Assembly: GCF_000005505.3 (NCBI RefSeq)
Contig: NC_016132.3
Span: 42,608,914 to 42,672,913, forward strand
Reading direction: 5' to 3'
Length of the DNA stretch: 64,000 nucleotides
Source of the DNA: Brachypodium distachyon
Lineage: Eukaryota; Streptophyta; Magnoliopsida; Poales; Poaceae
The position numbers were made by a program, and so were the translations under genes. Below are positions 48,301 through 58,530 of the stretch, piece after piece. Below the pieces are notes generated by a model, which was not told where the DNA came from, did no database searches, and was given only the letters and a program-made list of their open reading frames with translations. Numbering within the stretch: position 1 is the stretch's first letter; every line of letters begins with the position of its first letter.

Positions 48301-51300
48301 CATTCATATGACTCATGTTTAACCTTTCGGTTCCTTGTGTTCCGAGGCCATGTCTATACATGCTAGGCTCGTCAAGTTAACCAAAGTATTCCTGCATGTG
48401 TAAAACTGGCTTACACCCGTTGTATGCGAACGTAGAGTTTATAACACCCGATCATCACGTGGTGCTTCAAAACGACGAACTTTTGCAACGGTGCATACTA
48501 AGGGAGAACACATTATTATCTTGATATTAACAATGAGGGATCATCTTATAATGCTACCGTCAACTAAGCAAAATAAGATGCATAAAAGGGATAAACATCA
48601 CATGCATAAATAATGTGACATGATATGGCCTTCTCTTCGTGTGCCTTTGATCTCCATCTCCAAAGCACGGGCATGATCTCCATCATCACCAGCATGGCGC
48701 CTAGGTCCTCGGGCGTCATGTATAGTTGCCTCCACCAACTATTGCTACTACGACTATTGCTACTACTAGCGATAAAGTAAAGCAATTACATGGCGATTAA
48801 ATCATTGACACGAAGGTCATACAATAATTAATGAGACAACCATACGGCTCCTGCCGGTTGCCAAACTCATCGACATGCAAGTCGTGAAATATTACAAAAC
48901 ATGATCATCTCATACATCAAATATATTATATCATATCTTGGCCATACCACATCACATGCCCCTGCAAAAACAAGTTAGACGCTTCTACTTTGTTGTTGCA
49001 TGTTTTACGTGGCTTTAGGGGCTGCACTAAAAGAACCGTTCTTACTTACGCAAAAGCCACAACGGTGATATACAAATTGCTTATTAACCATATAGGCCTC
49101 CCATTGCAAATCAGATTTCAACTATAGTGGGAGAGACAGACACCCGCCAGCCGCCTTATGCAATACAAGTTGCATGTTAATTGCGGAACCGGTCTCTTGT
49201 GCGAAGACAAGTAAGGTTGGTCCGAGCCGCTTCATCCCACTATCCCGCAAAATCCGATAGTGCACAAAGGAGGTAGCAATATGAACATCAACGCCCACAA
49301 CTAAATTGTGTTCTACTCATACAAAACATCTACGCATAGATCTAGCTCTGATACCACTGTTGGGTTCGTTGCATAGGAAACAAAAATTTTCCTACGAGAA
49401 GTGCGGAAGAAAAAACCAAGAATATATATACTAGATGTATGTAACGAGAGGGATCATGAACACCATACCCTCGTAGACCGCTAAGCGTTACGATCACGAG
49501 ATCGTTGTTGGTGTAGTGGAACTTTCAATGAGATCAATCTCAGTGCCGAACGGACAGCACCTCCTTGGTATCCACACGTTCAGCTTCACGTTGTCTCCTC
49601 CTTCCTCGATCCAGCAAGCGAGAGGGAGAGGTAGACGAGATCCCGGCAGCACGACGGCGTGGTGACTATGGTGAATATTCTCACGAGCAGGGCTACGCCG
49701 TGCGCGTGAGAAGAGGAGGAGAGGAGGGCTCAGGGGAGAGAGATCCAACTGAAAGCTTGGGGTGTCTCTCTCCCTTGCCCCCCCCTTCTATTTATATAGG
49801 GGTAGAGGAGGCGTGGCCGGCCAGGACTATCCCGTGGCCAGGACTCTCCGGCGGCCAGGACTCTCATGCGGCCAGGACTCTCCCGCGGCCAGGACTCTCC
49901 TCCTGGCCGCATGGGCCCTGTGGGCTAGCCCCTCGGCCCATTAAGGCCAGGGTGCTCCCTCACAGGCCCATTTAGCCCAGGGATAGGTGGGCCTCAAGGT
50001 GGAACCCTCCGGATCCCTCCGGAACCTTCTAGAAGCTTCCCGGTCAAAACCGGGAAATATTCCAAACTTTCCAGAACCCTGAAAACAACTTTCCATATAT
50101 AAATCTTTATCTCCGGAACATTCCGGAGCTCCTCGTTGCGTCTAGGATCCCATCCAAGACTCCGAATCATAATTCGATATCATCATCATTTATCTCATCT
50201 AACCCAAGCAACATGAAACGTTAAGTGTGTGACCCTACGGGTTCGAGAACATGTGGACATGATCAAATATCAATAACCAATAGCGGGACCTGAATGTCCA
50301 TAATAGTTCCCACATATTCCACGAAGATCTCATCGGTTGAACCACTATGTCGAGGATTCAATTAATCCAGTATCCAATTCTCTTTGTCTCGCGATATATT
50401 ACTTGCCCGAGATTTGATCGCCGGTATCGCCATACCTAGTTTAATCTCGTTACCGGCAAGTTCTCTTTACTCGTTCCGTAATATAATACCCCCGCAACTA
50501 AACACATTAGTCGCATGCTTGCAAGCTCATTAGGATGTTATATTACCGAGAGGGCCCAGAGATATCTCTCCGTCACAAGGAGTGACAAATCCCAGTCTTG
50601 ATCCATACAACCCAACAAGCACCTTCTGGGATACCTGAAAAACACCTTTATGATCACCCAGTTACGAGATGACGGTTGATGCCCACAAAGTATTCTTCCG
50701 GTACTAGGGAGTGGCATGATCTCATGGTCTAAAGAAATAATACTTGACATAATAAAACATAAGCAACTTAAACTTAAGTGACACGATCAAAAGCTATGTT
50801 TAGGTTTGGGTCTGTCCATCACATCATTCTCCTAATGATATGACCTCGTTATTAAATGACAACACATGTCTATGGTTAGGAAACCTTAACCATCTTTAAT
50901 CAACGAGCTAATCTAGTAGAGGCGTATTAGGGACACGGTATTTGTTTATTTATCCACACATGTATTTGAGTTTCCAATCAATACAATTATAGCATGGGCA
51001 ATAAACATTTATCAAGAACAATGAGATATGATAACAACAAATTTATTATTGCCTCTAGGGCATATTTCCAACAATTATAACCATGCTTTGTTTATTATAA
51101 ACTATTCATTATCTGCCGGATCTAACTAATGTACAAAAACAAGTATGTGCGATAGCAGAAAATGACATCACATCTATCATATCAATCCAGCAACAATTCA
51201 TTGGCGACGAGGTTACCTACAACATGTCGTGCACCAGAATGGTAAGAAAATTTCATTTTTCACATACATTACATATGTACTTATCCATACTCACCATCAT

Positions 51301-52044
51301 TTCAATCTTTCAATGCAGTTTGCCGTGCCTTCATTCATTGAGCAATCCTGGTCTGCCTACATGTTTGACATGAAGGAAGAGGTTATTCATGTACTTGATC
51401 CATTGGGGCTGCATTTACAATCACCAGCAATTAAAGAATTGCACGCTCATTCTGCTAACGTCATCCAAGATAAGCTCTTCGATTGCTTTGACAAGTATTA
51501 TGAAAATTGGAAACCAAAGAAGAATAAGTGGCCTCATGTTTATCCAGTGTTGACGAATGACAAGTTTAGCAAGTAAGCACAATCTAAAGACTCGGTCCCG
51601 CCATAGTTACATGTTACTACAAGTTTCTGTATTATGATGTGTACTTACAATGTACTAATTCAGTACTTCCACATCCAATGTGCTAATTTAATACTTGTAC
51701 AACTTCGTACTAAATATTTCACTTCATACATCGTTCAGGAATCAGAGTGGATTGTGCATGCTACATTGTGTCCGCAATTACAATGGGGATGAATTGGAGC
51801 AACCACTCACACTGGTAAGTTATGAATAATCATCCTGTACTGATGACTATACACATGTTCTCTAATTTGCTATATTTTGGACTTACATCCAATACTGATT
51901 ACTACATACATGTACTCACAGAATGGTTACTCAAGGCTCCAACATACATTTCTTCATGAAATCCTCACCATGAAGAACAACAAGGCCAGGCTCCCCATCC
52001 ACATACTAAAGATCATTGATCCGCCAAACGTGAGACAAGTGTAG
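39351..52044 (+). CDS. Mobile-element-type gene: N-terminal plant-mobile-like domain plus degenerate Ulp1/C48 domain (copy C)
   Basis: Exons in phase include 39351-40109, 40205-40348 and 40437-40622, then less certain ones at about 41030-41222, 41310-41420, 41425-41550 and 41655-42055. They continue at 42160-42358, 51144-51241, 51319-51572, 51739-51814 and 51922-52044. The N-terminal part (GFEGLLEMPLWNSLNR, DVNKVFGIPCGHRDV) matches proteins in grasses usually annotated as Ulp1-family and transposon-linked. The C-terminal part has the C48 fold (EEVIHVLDPLG, NQSGLCMLHCVRNYNG). The residue before the conserved Trp, normally the catalytic His, is Ser (QSWSAYM). The usual Cys-Gly of the third motif is Ser-Gly, so protease activity is unlikely. 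The intron after 42358 carries an 8.7-kb Copia element. The start codon is not identified; a tiny first exon (MSLSK at 38626-38640) is possible. Function is unknown: it may be a transposon cargo gene or a domesticated derivative. Confidence 0.65.
42379..44094 (-). repeat. 3' LTR of the Copia element
   Basis: 1,716 bp. On the minus strand it carries a TATA box (CTATATAAAT, 42820-42811). Directly upstream, at about 42925-42838, is an array of five copies of a roughly 17-bp GAGAGTCCTGGCCGC unit. It differs from the 5' LTR at about ten sites. Confidence 0.95.
44095..44110 (-). other. Polypurine tract of the Copia element
   Basis: Minus-strand sequence AGTGCAAGTGGGAGAC abuts the 3' LTR. This is the expected position and composition for plus-strand priming. 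Confidence 0.8.
44128..48099 (-). CDS. Copia gag-pol polyprotein, single intact frame
   Basis: The first ATG in the frame (MARTTFNMNTL) is at 48099 and gives 1,323 residues; the open frame itself begins nine non-ATG codons earlier. Numbered over the 1,332-codon frame, the order is as follows. GAG occupies about 10-250. A CCHC zinc knuckle CFYCKGTGHWKRNC lies at 258-271. The protease has the VFDTGS active site (Asp307). The GAG-pre-integrase H/C finger includes LWHCRLGH (443-450). Integrase has Asp506, Asp569 and Glu605 (DD35E). The reverse transcriptase has YVDD at 1006-1009. RNase H has Asp1179, Glu1220 and Asp1258. The order protease-integrase-RT-RNase H defines Copia. No stop or frameshift is present, so the element could be autonomous. 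The product copies its RNA into DNA in cytoplasmic particles and inserts it in the nucleus. Confidence 0.96.
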   Translation of the reverse strand: MARTTFNMNTLLEKDKLKSNGSNFTDWFRNVRIILEAAKKAYVFDAALGAEPAATESADVRNVWLTQSEDHNVVRCGLLLGMEPELQKRFEHHSAYAMIGELNTLFQTQPRAERYDASERFFNCKMEENSSVSEHVLRMSGYADRLRQLGIEIPNELGIDRVLQSLPPSYKSFVVNYNMQGMDRTLPQLLAMLKTAEVEIKKEHQVLMVNKTTSFKKAKGKKGNFKKGGKTVATPAKKPKSGPKPDTECFYCKGTGHWKRNCPKYLADKKAGNVKGIFDIHVIDVYLTSTRSSTWVFDTGSVAHICNSKQELQNRRRLARDEVTMRVGNGSKVDVIAVGTLPLHLSSGLVLNLSNCYLVPALSMNIISGSCLMQDGYSFKSENNGCSIYMSNIFYGHAPLVNGLFLLSLDSSDTHIHNVNAKRCKVDNDSSTYLWHCRLGHIGIKRMKKLHSDGLLESLDFESFDTCEPCLMGKMTRTPFSGIMERASDLLEIIHTDVCGPMSVTTCGGYRYFLTFTDDLSRYGYIYLMKNKSETFEKFKEFQNEVENHRNKKIKFLRSDRGGEYLSYEFGTHLKQCGIVSQLTPPGTPQRNGVSERRNRTLLDMVRSMMSLTDLPLSFWGYALETAAFTLNRAPSKSVETTPYELWFGKKPKLSFLKVWGCEAYVKRLQPDKLEPKSEKCVFIGYPKETIGYTFYHRSEGKVFVAKNGSFLEKEFLSKEVSGRKVELDEVIEPSLEFECSAALETVPVHPASAREEANDNDHEVLNETTTELRRSTRTRNTPEWYNVRVMNVMLLDNDEPANYEEAMMSPDSEKWLEAMKSEMGSMYENQVWTLVDLPNDRKAVENKWIFKKKTDADGNVTVYKARLVAKGFRQIQGVDYDETFSPVAMLKSVRIMLAIAAFFDYEIWQMDVKTAFLNGHIEEELYMVQPKGFVNPKDANKVCKLQRSIYGLKQASRSWNLRFDKVIKGFGFVQTHGEACIYKKVSGSSIAFLILYVDDILLIGNDIELLKSVKGYLNKSFSMKDLGEAAYILGIKIYRDRSRRLIGLTQSTYLDKVLKRFKMDQAKKGFLPMLQGKILSKTQCPASAEDREKMNSIPYASAIGSIMYAMLCTRPDVCHAVSLTSRYQSDRGVEHWTAVKNILKYLKRTKEMFLVYGGDEQLVVKGYVDASFDTDPDDSKSQSGYVFILNGGAVSWRSSKQSVVAASTTEAEYVAASEAAQEGVWMKEFISELGVVPSALDPMDIYCDNTGAIANAKEPRSHKNSKHIKRRFHTIREYVKDGDIKICKVHTDLNVADPLTKPLPRAKHDQHQDSMGVRFITM
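48100..49344 (-). other. Untranslated leader of the Copia element
   Basis: About 1.2 kb lies between the primer binding site and the gag start, with no long frame. A long leader is usual in this lineage, where it serves packaging and translation control. Confidence 0.7.
49345..49356 (-). other. Primer binding site (initiator tRNA-Met)
   Basis: Minus-strand TGGTATCAGAGC lies one base from the 5' LTR. It is the standard complement of the 3' end of plant initiator methionine tRNA used by Copia elements. Confidence 0.92.
49358..51073 (-). repeat. 5' LTR of the Copia element
   Basis: 1,716 bp, the same length as the 3' LTR. The TATA box is on minus at 49799-49790, with the GAGAGTCCTGGCCGC array just upstream. 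It drives transcription toward lower coordinates, antisense to the surrounding + gene. Confidence 0.95.
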
Positions 52045-52892
52045 CTTATTCCTGAATATGATGCCTTTTGCAAAACATTTGTATGCAATGTACTGTTAGG
52101 TTGCCGAATGTGAATTACTTTAAGATGATGTACTCGTACTACTTTGTTTCCGTATTGTCAATGCAACAGTGCTTATTCCCCAATTAGTATGCACAGCTAC
52201 ATAGTTTCCCCAATTAGTATGTACTCTGGTACATATGTTCTGATCTACCTACATCTAAATTTGTACCCTTAATCGTCACGATGAAATCAAATGCACACAA
52301 CATTAAAACTTCATACGTCCAACCGATTAGCACACAACATCAAAACTTCATGACGCAACAAACAGCCTTCTGGACCCATTGAAACCAGGTTTTATGTTCT
52401 TATTGGCTGTCAAGTACTTGCGTTCACATGTACCATCAGAACAAACCTGACATTCTACCAGCAAGAATTTTTTGCATCCATATACATCATAGTAACTTAT
52501 ATTCAATTATTTAAAATTTCAGTACACCTTAAGTGAGAGCCCTGGGTCAGAAGTACTTCTGAAACACCTTAAGGGTACGACAAGTACTTCTGTTCCAGAA
52601 GTGCTTCTGGAACAGAGTACTTCTATTCCAGAATTGCTTGTACGATAAATTTCATTTAGCAACCGGACATCCATGGAATGCCACAAACCACCAAGTGCCA
52701 TCAACTAAATTTCATTACAGATAATATAGAAATTGTTATGGTCCACATCACAACCAACTACTGTCATCTTAACATAGTTTATTACACCTACATTAAAATG
52801 CTCATCATTACAGTCATAACCAACTTCAAATTAAGTTGCACACAGCACGCATGCTGATGAATGTACAATATTCATCCGACTTTCTAAAATAA
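52045..52892. other. Gap between convergent genes C and B, with nested palindromes
   Basis: No gene is present. It is rich in GTAC and contains a perfect 12-bp-arm inverted repeat at 52590-52615 (CTGTTCCAGAAG, 2-nt loop, CTTCTGGAACAG) inside a larger imperfect one extending to AGTACT on both sides. Confidence 0.6.
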
Positions 52893-55800
52893 CTAAATCG
52901 TTCTACCGCCTTCGCTAATTGAAGTATTGCTTGCAACTGTACTGTACATCGTTTTGGACACAATGCGCCTTTCGTACACCCTTTTGTACTCCTTCACTTT
53001 AATTGGATAATCTACATCCAAAATGATGAACATAAGAATTTAACAATTTTACAGTACATCAAAAACAGTACTTCAATTAATATGACTTATTCAGACCTGA
53101 TTCATCTTTCTCTCCCATACAACATTCAGATCCGATCTCCACTGGCTCTACATCTTGCACGTTCTGACCAAATTTCACTGCATCCTTTTCTTTGCCTACA
53201 TTTTTCACAACCATGTAAGTACATTCACAAATGCTGAAGACATATATATGTTCAAATGCAATATCATACATTGTGGTGTCTCATCAAAGATAGGAGCGTG
53301 GGGTGCTTGCACATTGTGCTGTGGAGTCATACATAAACTGTTAAGTATGTCATTCACATTTCCTGAATGGATACTTTCCGATCCTACACTCAATTCGTGG
53401 GCAGCATCAGATTCCTTTTCTCTAAGCTCTCCTGTTCCAAACATCACCCATCATAGTACATCATGCATCAAATTAATCATTCATGAAAAACAAAAATATA
53501 TGTTTGATAAATACCCTCAACCGCCGAGTGTTTTGGATCAACAAGTGCTGACCCGACATGTACAGATGGTTCTTGCTGTTCTTCGTGCTGTTGTTCTGCA
53601 AGCAAAGATATATGTCAGCTATCAATCATGCATGATCACCTTATGTATTCCATATGAAAACATAATCACCTGAAGTATGCTCATGTACAGATGGTACTTC
53701 CTGTGCTTCATCACAACGGATCTGTGCATCAGCTTCAAGATCTTTCAATACGTCATCAATAATCACGTCAACATTCCCGCTTTGACCTATAATCCATAGG
53801 TAAAAATAAAACATGTGGTATGTACCAACTAGTACAAATTCTATCATATCCCAAATACTGAGCACTTAAAACGTACCCGCCTCACAATTATTGTTCTGAC
53901 TGTGCTCAGCATTGTCTAATAAAGAATCAACAAAAGATCTTCTCTCACAATTGTATTCCATGTTTATGACAATAAACTAATGCCCATATGTTATTGAAAT
54001 GCTTACTTCTTTCAACATCATGGTGGACATCTTCTTCTGTTTCCTTCTTTACACTCAATTGGTTGGACATTGGCCCCTGCATAATTAACAAGGGGCAAAG
54101 AAATAATTGCTCCCATCGAATTAACATTGACCCCATGCTTAAGGCAAAGAAATAAACAAACATGTGTATGGTACCAACCTCCTGGCAACCATTTGCCCCC
54201 TCCTTTTTCGTGCAGGAACTGCGGGCACTCTTGGAGGTCTAGCGCATGACTCTTTCAGCAGACCAAGTGCTTCTGCAACCATAATCTTTATGGAAGAATG
54301 TATATCTACATTGTTATCTTCATGACCCATAGTACCTCCAGGTGAAAAAAAAGGATCATATCTAATGTCTTCATATGAATCAAAATGACAAACATCAAAC
54401 ACGTCGAAATTGGAAGTACATACCTTTCGTTTCAGCATTTCTTGTATCTTCTGTTTGAACATCTCGAATTGCAAAATGCCCATGTACTGCTGAAATTTTG
54501 GGTACGACATAGTTAATTCTATGTAACATGAGCTACATTGACCTATTAACGGAAACTAACCTTCCTCAACATCTACTCATGTGTCATCTCCTGGCTGTGT
54601 ACTCTTGCATCTGCAAATAACAACCTCTTTAATATTAACCTGCCTTACAGAACATAAGAATCAAGCATTGAATGGTACGAGCCATACCTTTTAGAGGATT
54701 GGCTTCCAGAGTTCCTCGGAACTAACATAACATATGAATTATTTTCAGTAACGAGAACAACAAACAGGAGTACCAACGTTAATATAAAATTCATTACCTT
54801 CTGCCCCTCTTTTGTCTCCAACTTGACTCATGTTGCTGTCCTCTGGAATATTATCATCATGTAGAGATGCTTGTACGATTTGTTCCATTGTAAGTACATT
54901 TACATACATCTGGTATGTTAGAACCGAAAATTGTAATATATAGCCACATAGCTTCTTAATTACCTTCCGACCTGTCCTTGCTAACTTGTGGTACTACATT
55001 AGGCTTCTTGAACAGAGGATTGCCTATGAGAACATGAATTGAAACAATTGAGTTACAAAATTCAAGTAATTGCGCCTGTTATGTAGTCATTTAGAACCCT
55101 AGCAACCCAACCACGTTCCTTAACAAACAGAAGCAACATGACATCCATTCACCATAACAGATAACATAAATACATACCTTGCATCCCAGGTACTTGCGAT
55201 CTTATCTCCTCATCAGACTCATCCGACCAACTCTCGTTCTGCATATGGTCCGCTATCCGGTAAAGAAGAAGGTCCTTTCTCTTCTTAAGCTCTCGCTTAA
55301 GGACTTCAACAAGGTACACATCATCTGCATGTTGATCTTCAATGACCTTCATCAAAGCAGTATAACTCTTCTGCTTTCTAGTTTGCCTATCACTCTTGTA
55401 CTTCCCTTTGTTAAGCTTTCTCGATGGACTTGCAACGACTTTATCTTTGCCTTCAACGTTCCTCTATAACAGATAAGACACATATGAGCAAAATGAACTA
55501 TTCATTCATGGTAGTTACCATACTGATAAAAAGTACAAATGTTTCAACAAATACCTTGCAGTTACCATACCACTGGCTCAAATCAGCATTATGAGATTTC
55601 TTGTCCATACTGATAAGCATATCCAGCTTTGATTTGCCATAAACCTTTATTCTTGGTAATACATTGGCCGGTGCTTTGTGGACACCAAAGTCGATGCTAT
55701 CTAAATAAAATATCTGTACATAGAAATGTTTTATTACCACTAAATCGAAGCTGCCATAACAGATATCATTCAGACCTGTGTACTATCATGTACTATCAAA

Positions 55801-58268
55801 ACTAACCTGAGGTACAATGACGCAGCCCCCAACTATGCACGTCGAGTATCCACTTGCCTTCATTTCTTTGACCTCCCGGGCAACAATGCCAAGAATGTCA
55901 AGCACACACCTTGCATAATTCACTTCTTTCAATTTCGCAACGCTGCTCATGTACGGAAGTAAATATGTCGGCATTCTGGGATCGCGATCTCTGCAGTCAA
56001 GCAGAAAAGCGAAACACACAAGGACAACTGCTATTTGGAAAGCTTCTTGCTCCTGCCTTGTGCTGTGCTCGTCAATTTTCCTCTCGACGACATGACAAAC
56101 ATTAGGAATTGTAAGGTCATTCACTCCTAATGCTGTTGGAAATATGCCCTAGAGGCAATAATAAATTTGTTATTATCATATTTCATTGTTCTTGATAAAT
56201 GTTTATTGCCCATGCTATAATTGTATTGATTGGAAACTCAAATACATGTGTGGATAAATAAACAAATTCCGTGTCCCTAATACGCCTCTACTAGATTAGC
56301 TCGTTGATTAAAGATGGTTAAGGTTTCCTAACCATAGACATGTGTTGTCATTTAATAACGAGGTCATATCATTAGGAGAATGATGTGATGGACAGACCCA
56401 AACCTAAACATAGCTTTTGATCGTGTCACTTAAGTTTAAGTTGCTTATGTTTTATTATGTCAAGTATTATTTCTTTAGACCATGAGATCATGCCACTCCC
56501 TAGTACCGGAAGAATACTTTGTGGGCATCAACCGTCATCTCGTAACTGGGTGATCATAAAGGTGTTTTTCAGGTATCCCAGAAGGTGCTTGTTGGGTTGT
56601 ATGGATCAAGACTGGGATTTGTCACTCCTTGTGACGGAGAGATATCTCTGGGCCCTCTCGGTAATATAACATCCTAATGAGCTTGCAAGCATGCGACTAA
56701 TGTGTTTAGTTGCGGGGGTATTATATTACGGAACGAGTAAAGAGAACTTGCCGGTAACGAGATTAAACTAGGTATGGCGATACCGACGATCAAATCTCGG
56801 GCAAGTAATATATCGCGAGACAAAGAGAATTGGATACTGGATTAATTGAATCCTCGACATAGTGGTTCAACCGATGAGATCTTCGTGGAATATGTGGGAA
56901 CTATTATGGACATCCAGGTCCCGCTATTGGTTATTGATATTTGATCATGTCCACATGTTCTCGAACCCGTAGGGTCACACACTTAACGTTTCATGTTGCT
57001 TGGGTTAGATGAGATAAATGATGATGATATCGAATTATGATTCGGAGTCTTGGATGGGATCCTAGACGCAACGAGGAGCTCCGGAATGTTCCGGAGATAA
57101 AGATTTATATATGGAAAGTTGTTTTCAGGGTTCTGGAAAGTTTGGAATATTTCCCGGTTTTGACCAGGAAGCTTCTAGAAGGTTCCGGAGGGATCCGGAG
57201 GGTTCCACCTTGAGGCCCACCTATCCCTGGGCTAAATGGGCCTGTGAGGGAGCACCCTGGCCTTAATGGGCCGAGGGGCTAGCCCACAGGGCCCATGCGG
57301 CCAGGAGGAGAGTCCTGGCCGCGGGAGAGTCCTGGCCGCATGAGAGTCCTGGCCGCCGGAGAGTCCTGGCCACGGGATAGTCCTGGCCGGCCACGCCTCC
57401 TCTACCCCTATATAAATAGAAGGGGGGGGCAAGGGAGAGAGACACCCCAAGCTTTCAGTTGGATCTCTCTCCCCTGAGCCCTCCTCTCCTCCTCTTCTCA
57501 CGCGCACGGCGTAGCCCTGCCCGTGAGAATATTCACCATAGTCACCACGCCGTCGTGCTGCCGGGATCTCGTCTACCTCTCCCTCTCGCTTGCTGGATCG
57601 AGGAAGGAGGAGACAACGTGAAGCTGAACGTGTGGATACCAAGGAGGTGCTGTCCATTCGGCACTGAGATTGATCTCATTGAAAGTTCCACTACACCAAC
57701 AACGATCTCGTGATCGTAACGCTTAGCGGTCTACGAGGATATGGTGTTCATGATCCCTCTCGTTACATACATCTAGTATATATATTCTTGGTTTTTTCTT
57801 CCGCACTTCTCGTAGGAAAATTTTTGTTTCCTATGCAACGAACCCAATAAATGCCCTGCAAACTTCTTCCATCATATCATCAGCAATGTCCTCGTCTACT
57901 ACTGAAATATGTTTGCCTTCCGATTGCACGCCAATGATGTTATGAACATCTGATGCTGACATGGGTGCTGTAGTACCGTCAGGGTATTCAAATTCAAACT
58001 GGTCACCATCTACATCGGTTGAATTCAACACGAAAAGAGAGAACTGCCGATTCCATTTGTGTTTTGGTATTTCTAACAGTCCGTCAAATGAGATATCTTT
58101 CATCAACCCTAGCTTGAAATTATCAAATTTGGAGAACATCTCATGCAGAAGGTGTGGCTTGTGACAACTAAAAATTTTAGGATTCCAAATGTTAACAGAA
58201 TGTACAGGAAGGCTGCGTCTTGTACCCCCACGCCCTCTTCCTCGTTTAACTGTTGAAGATGATGCCAT
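52893..58268 (-). pseudogene. Plant-mobile-like family gene, copy B, interrupted by a solo LTR
   Basis: The coding start is at or before 58268 (MASSSTVKRGRGRGGTRR, basic). Exon 2 runs from 58268 to 55807 but is split by a 1.7-kb solo LTR between the AATGC duplications. Removing the LTR leaves flanks that line up with copy A without gap. Next exons are 55713-55555 (53 codons, IFYLDSIDFGVHKAPANVLP), 55463-55178, several small acidic exons between 55030 and 53080, and a last exon ending at a TAG at 52893-52895 (VYERRIVSKTMYSTVA). There is no Ulp1 domain. A GC-rich segment at 58976-59165 ending GCAG/GTACTG may be its 5' UTR exon. Exon sizes match copy A (53-codon exon identical in length), so A and B are duplicates. 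Function is unknown. The LTR should truncate the protein. Confidence 0.7.
56134..57849 (+). mobile_element. Solo LTR of the same Copia family, in an exon of copy B
   Basis: 1,716 bp, in the opposite orientation to the complete element and nearly identical to its LTRs. It is flanked by a perfect 5-bp duplication AATGC (56129-56133 and 57850-57854). The 3' terminus reads ...CCCAATA where the family has ...CCCAACA, so the terminal CA has mutated to TA. There is a TATA box at 57409-57418 with five upstream GAGAGTCCTGGCCGC-like repeats (57307-57390). No internal region or second LTR remains, so it is a solo LTR from unequal recombination. Confidence 0.95.
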
Positions 58269-58448
58269 CTGTAGCAAAACAAGTAATATGGCGTCACTTA
58301 AAAAGATACATAAATCACGGGCAATTTGTTGCAACCAATTCTTGACACATCCAAAGTTGCTTTTCAGACAAACATAGCTAAAACAGAAACATAATAAGTA
58401 CATTGCAGTTACCATAAATTGTCACCATTCATAGGTGCCATAAGTATT

Positions 58449-58530
58449 TATTCAAGCATGTAAATGCTATCAAACCACTAAGGTACACATCTGTACCTTA
58501 GTGGTTTGATAGCATTTACATGCTTGAATA
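58449..58530. repeat. Perfect inverted repeat (39-bp arms, 4-nt loop)
   Basis: The left arm 58449-58487 begins TATTCAAGCATGTAAATGCT. Its exact reverse complement occupies 58492-58530, with only CATC between. It has no mismatch, lies about 180 bp upstream of copy B's coding start, and contains GTAC in both arms. It could be transcribed as a hairpin RNA. Confidence 0.95.

Larger units (their letters stand above)
42379..51073 (-). mobile_element. Complete Copia LTR retrotransposon, Angela/BARE-like
   Basis: An 8,695-bp element with two 1,716-bp LTRs in direct orientation. It has TG...CA ends and a perfect 5-bp target duplication ATTAT (42374-42378 and 51074-51078). On the minus strand the order is 5' LTR (51073-49358), primer binding site, 1.2-kb leader, one intact gag-pol frame, polypurine tract and 3' LTR (44094-42379). 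The LTR start TGTTGGAAATATGCCCTAG is typical of the Angela/BARE/WIS group. About ten differences were seen between the LTRs by eye, so the insertion is recent. It lies in an intron of the Ulp1-like + gene, antisense to it. Confidence 0.95.
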
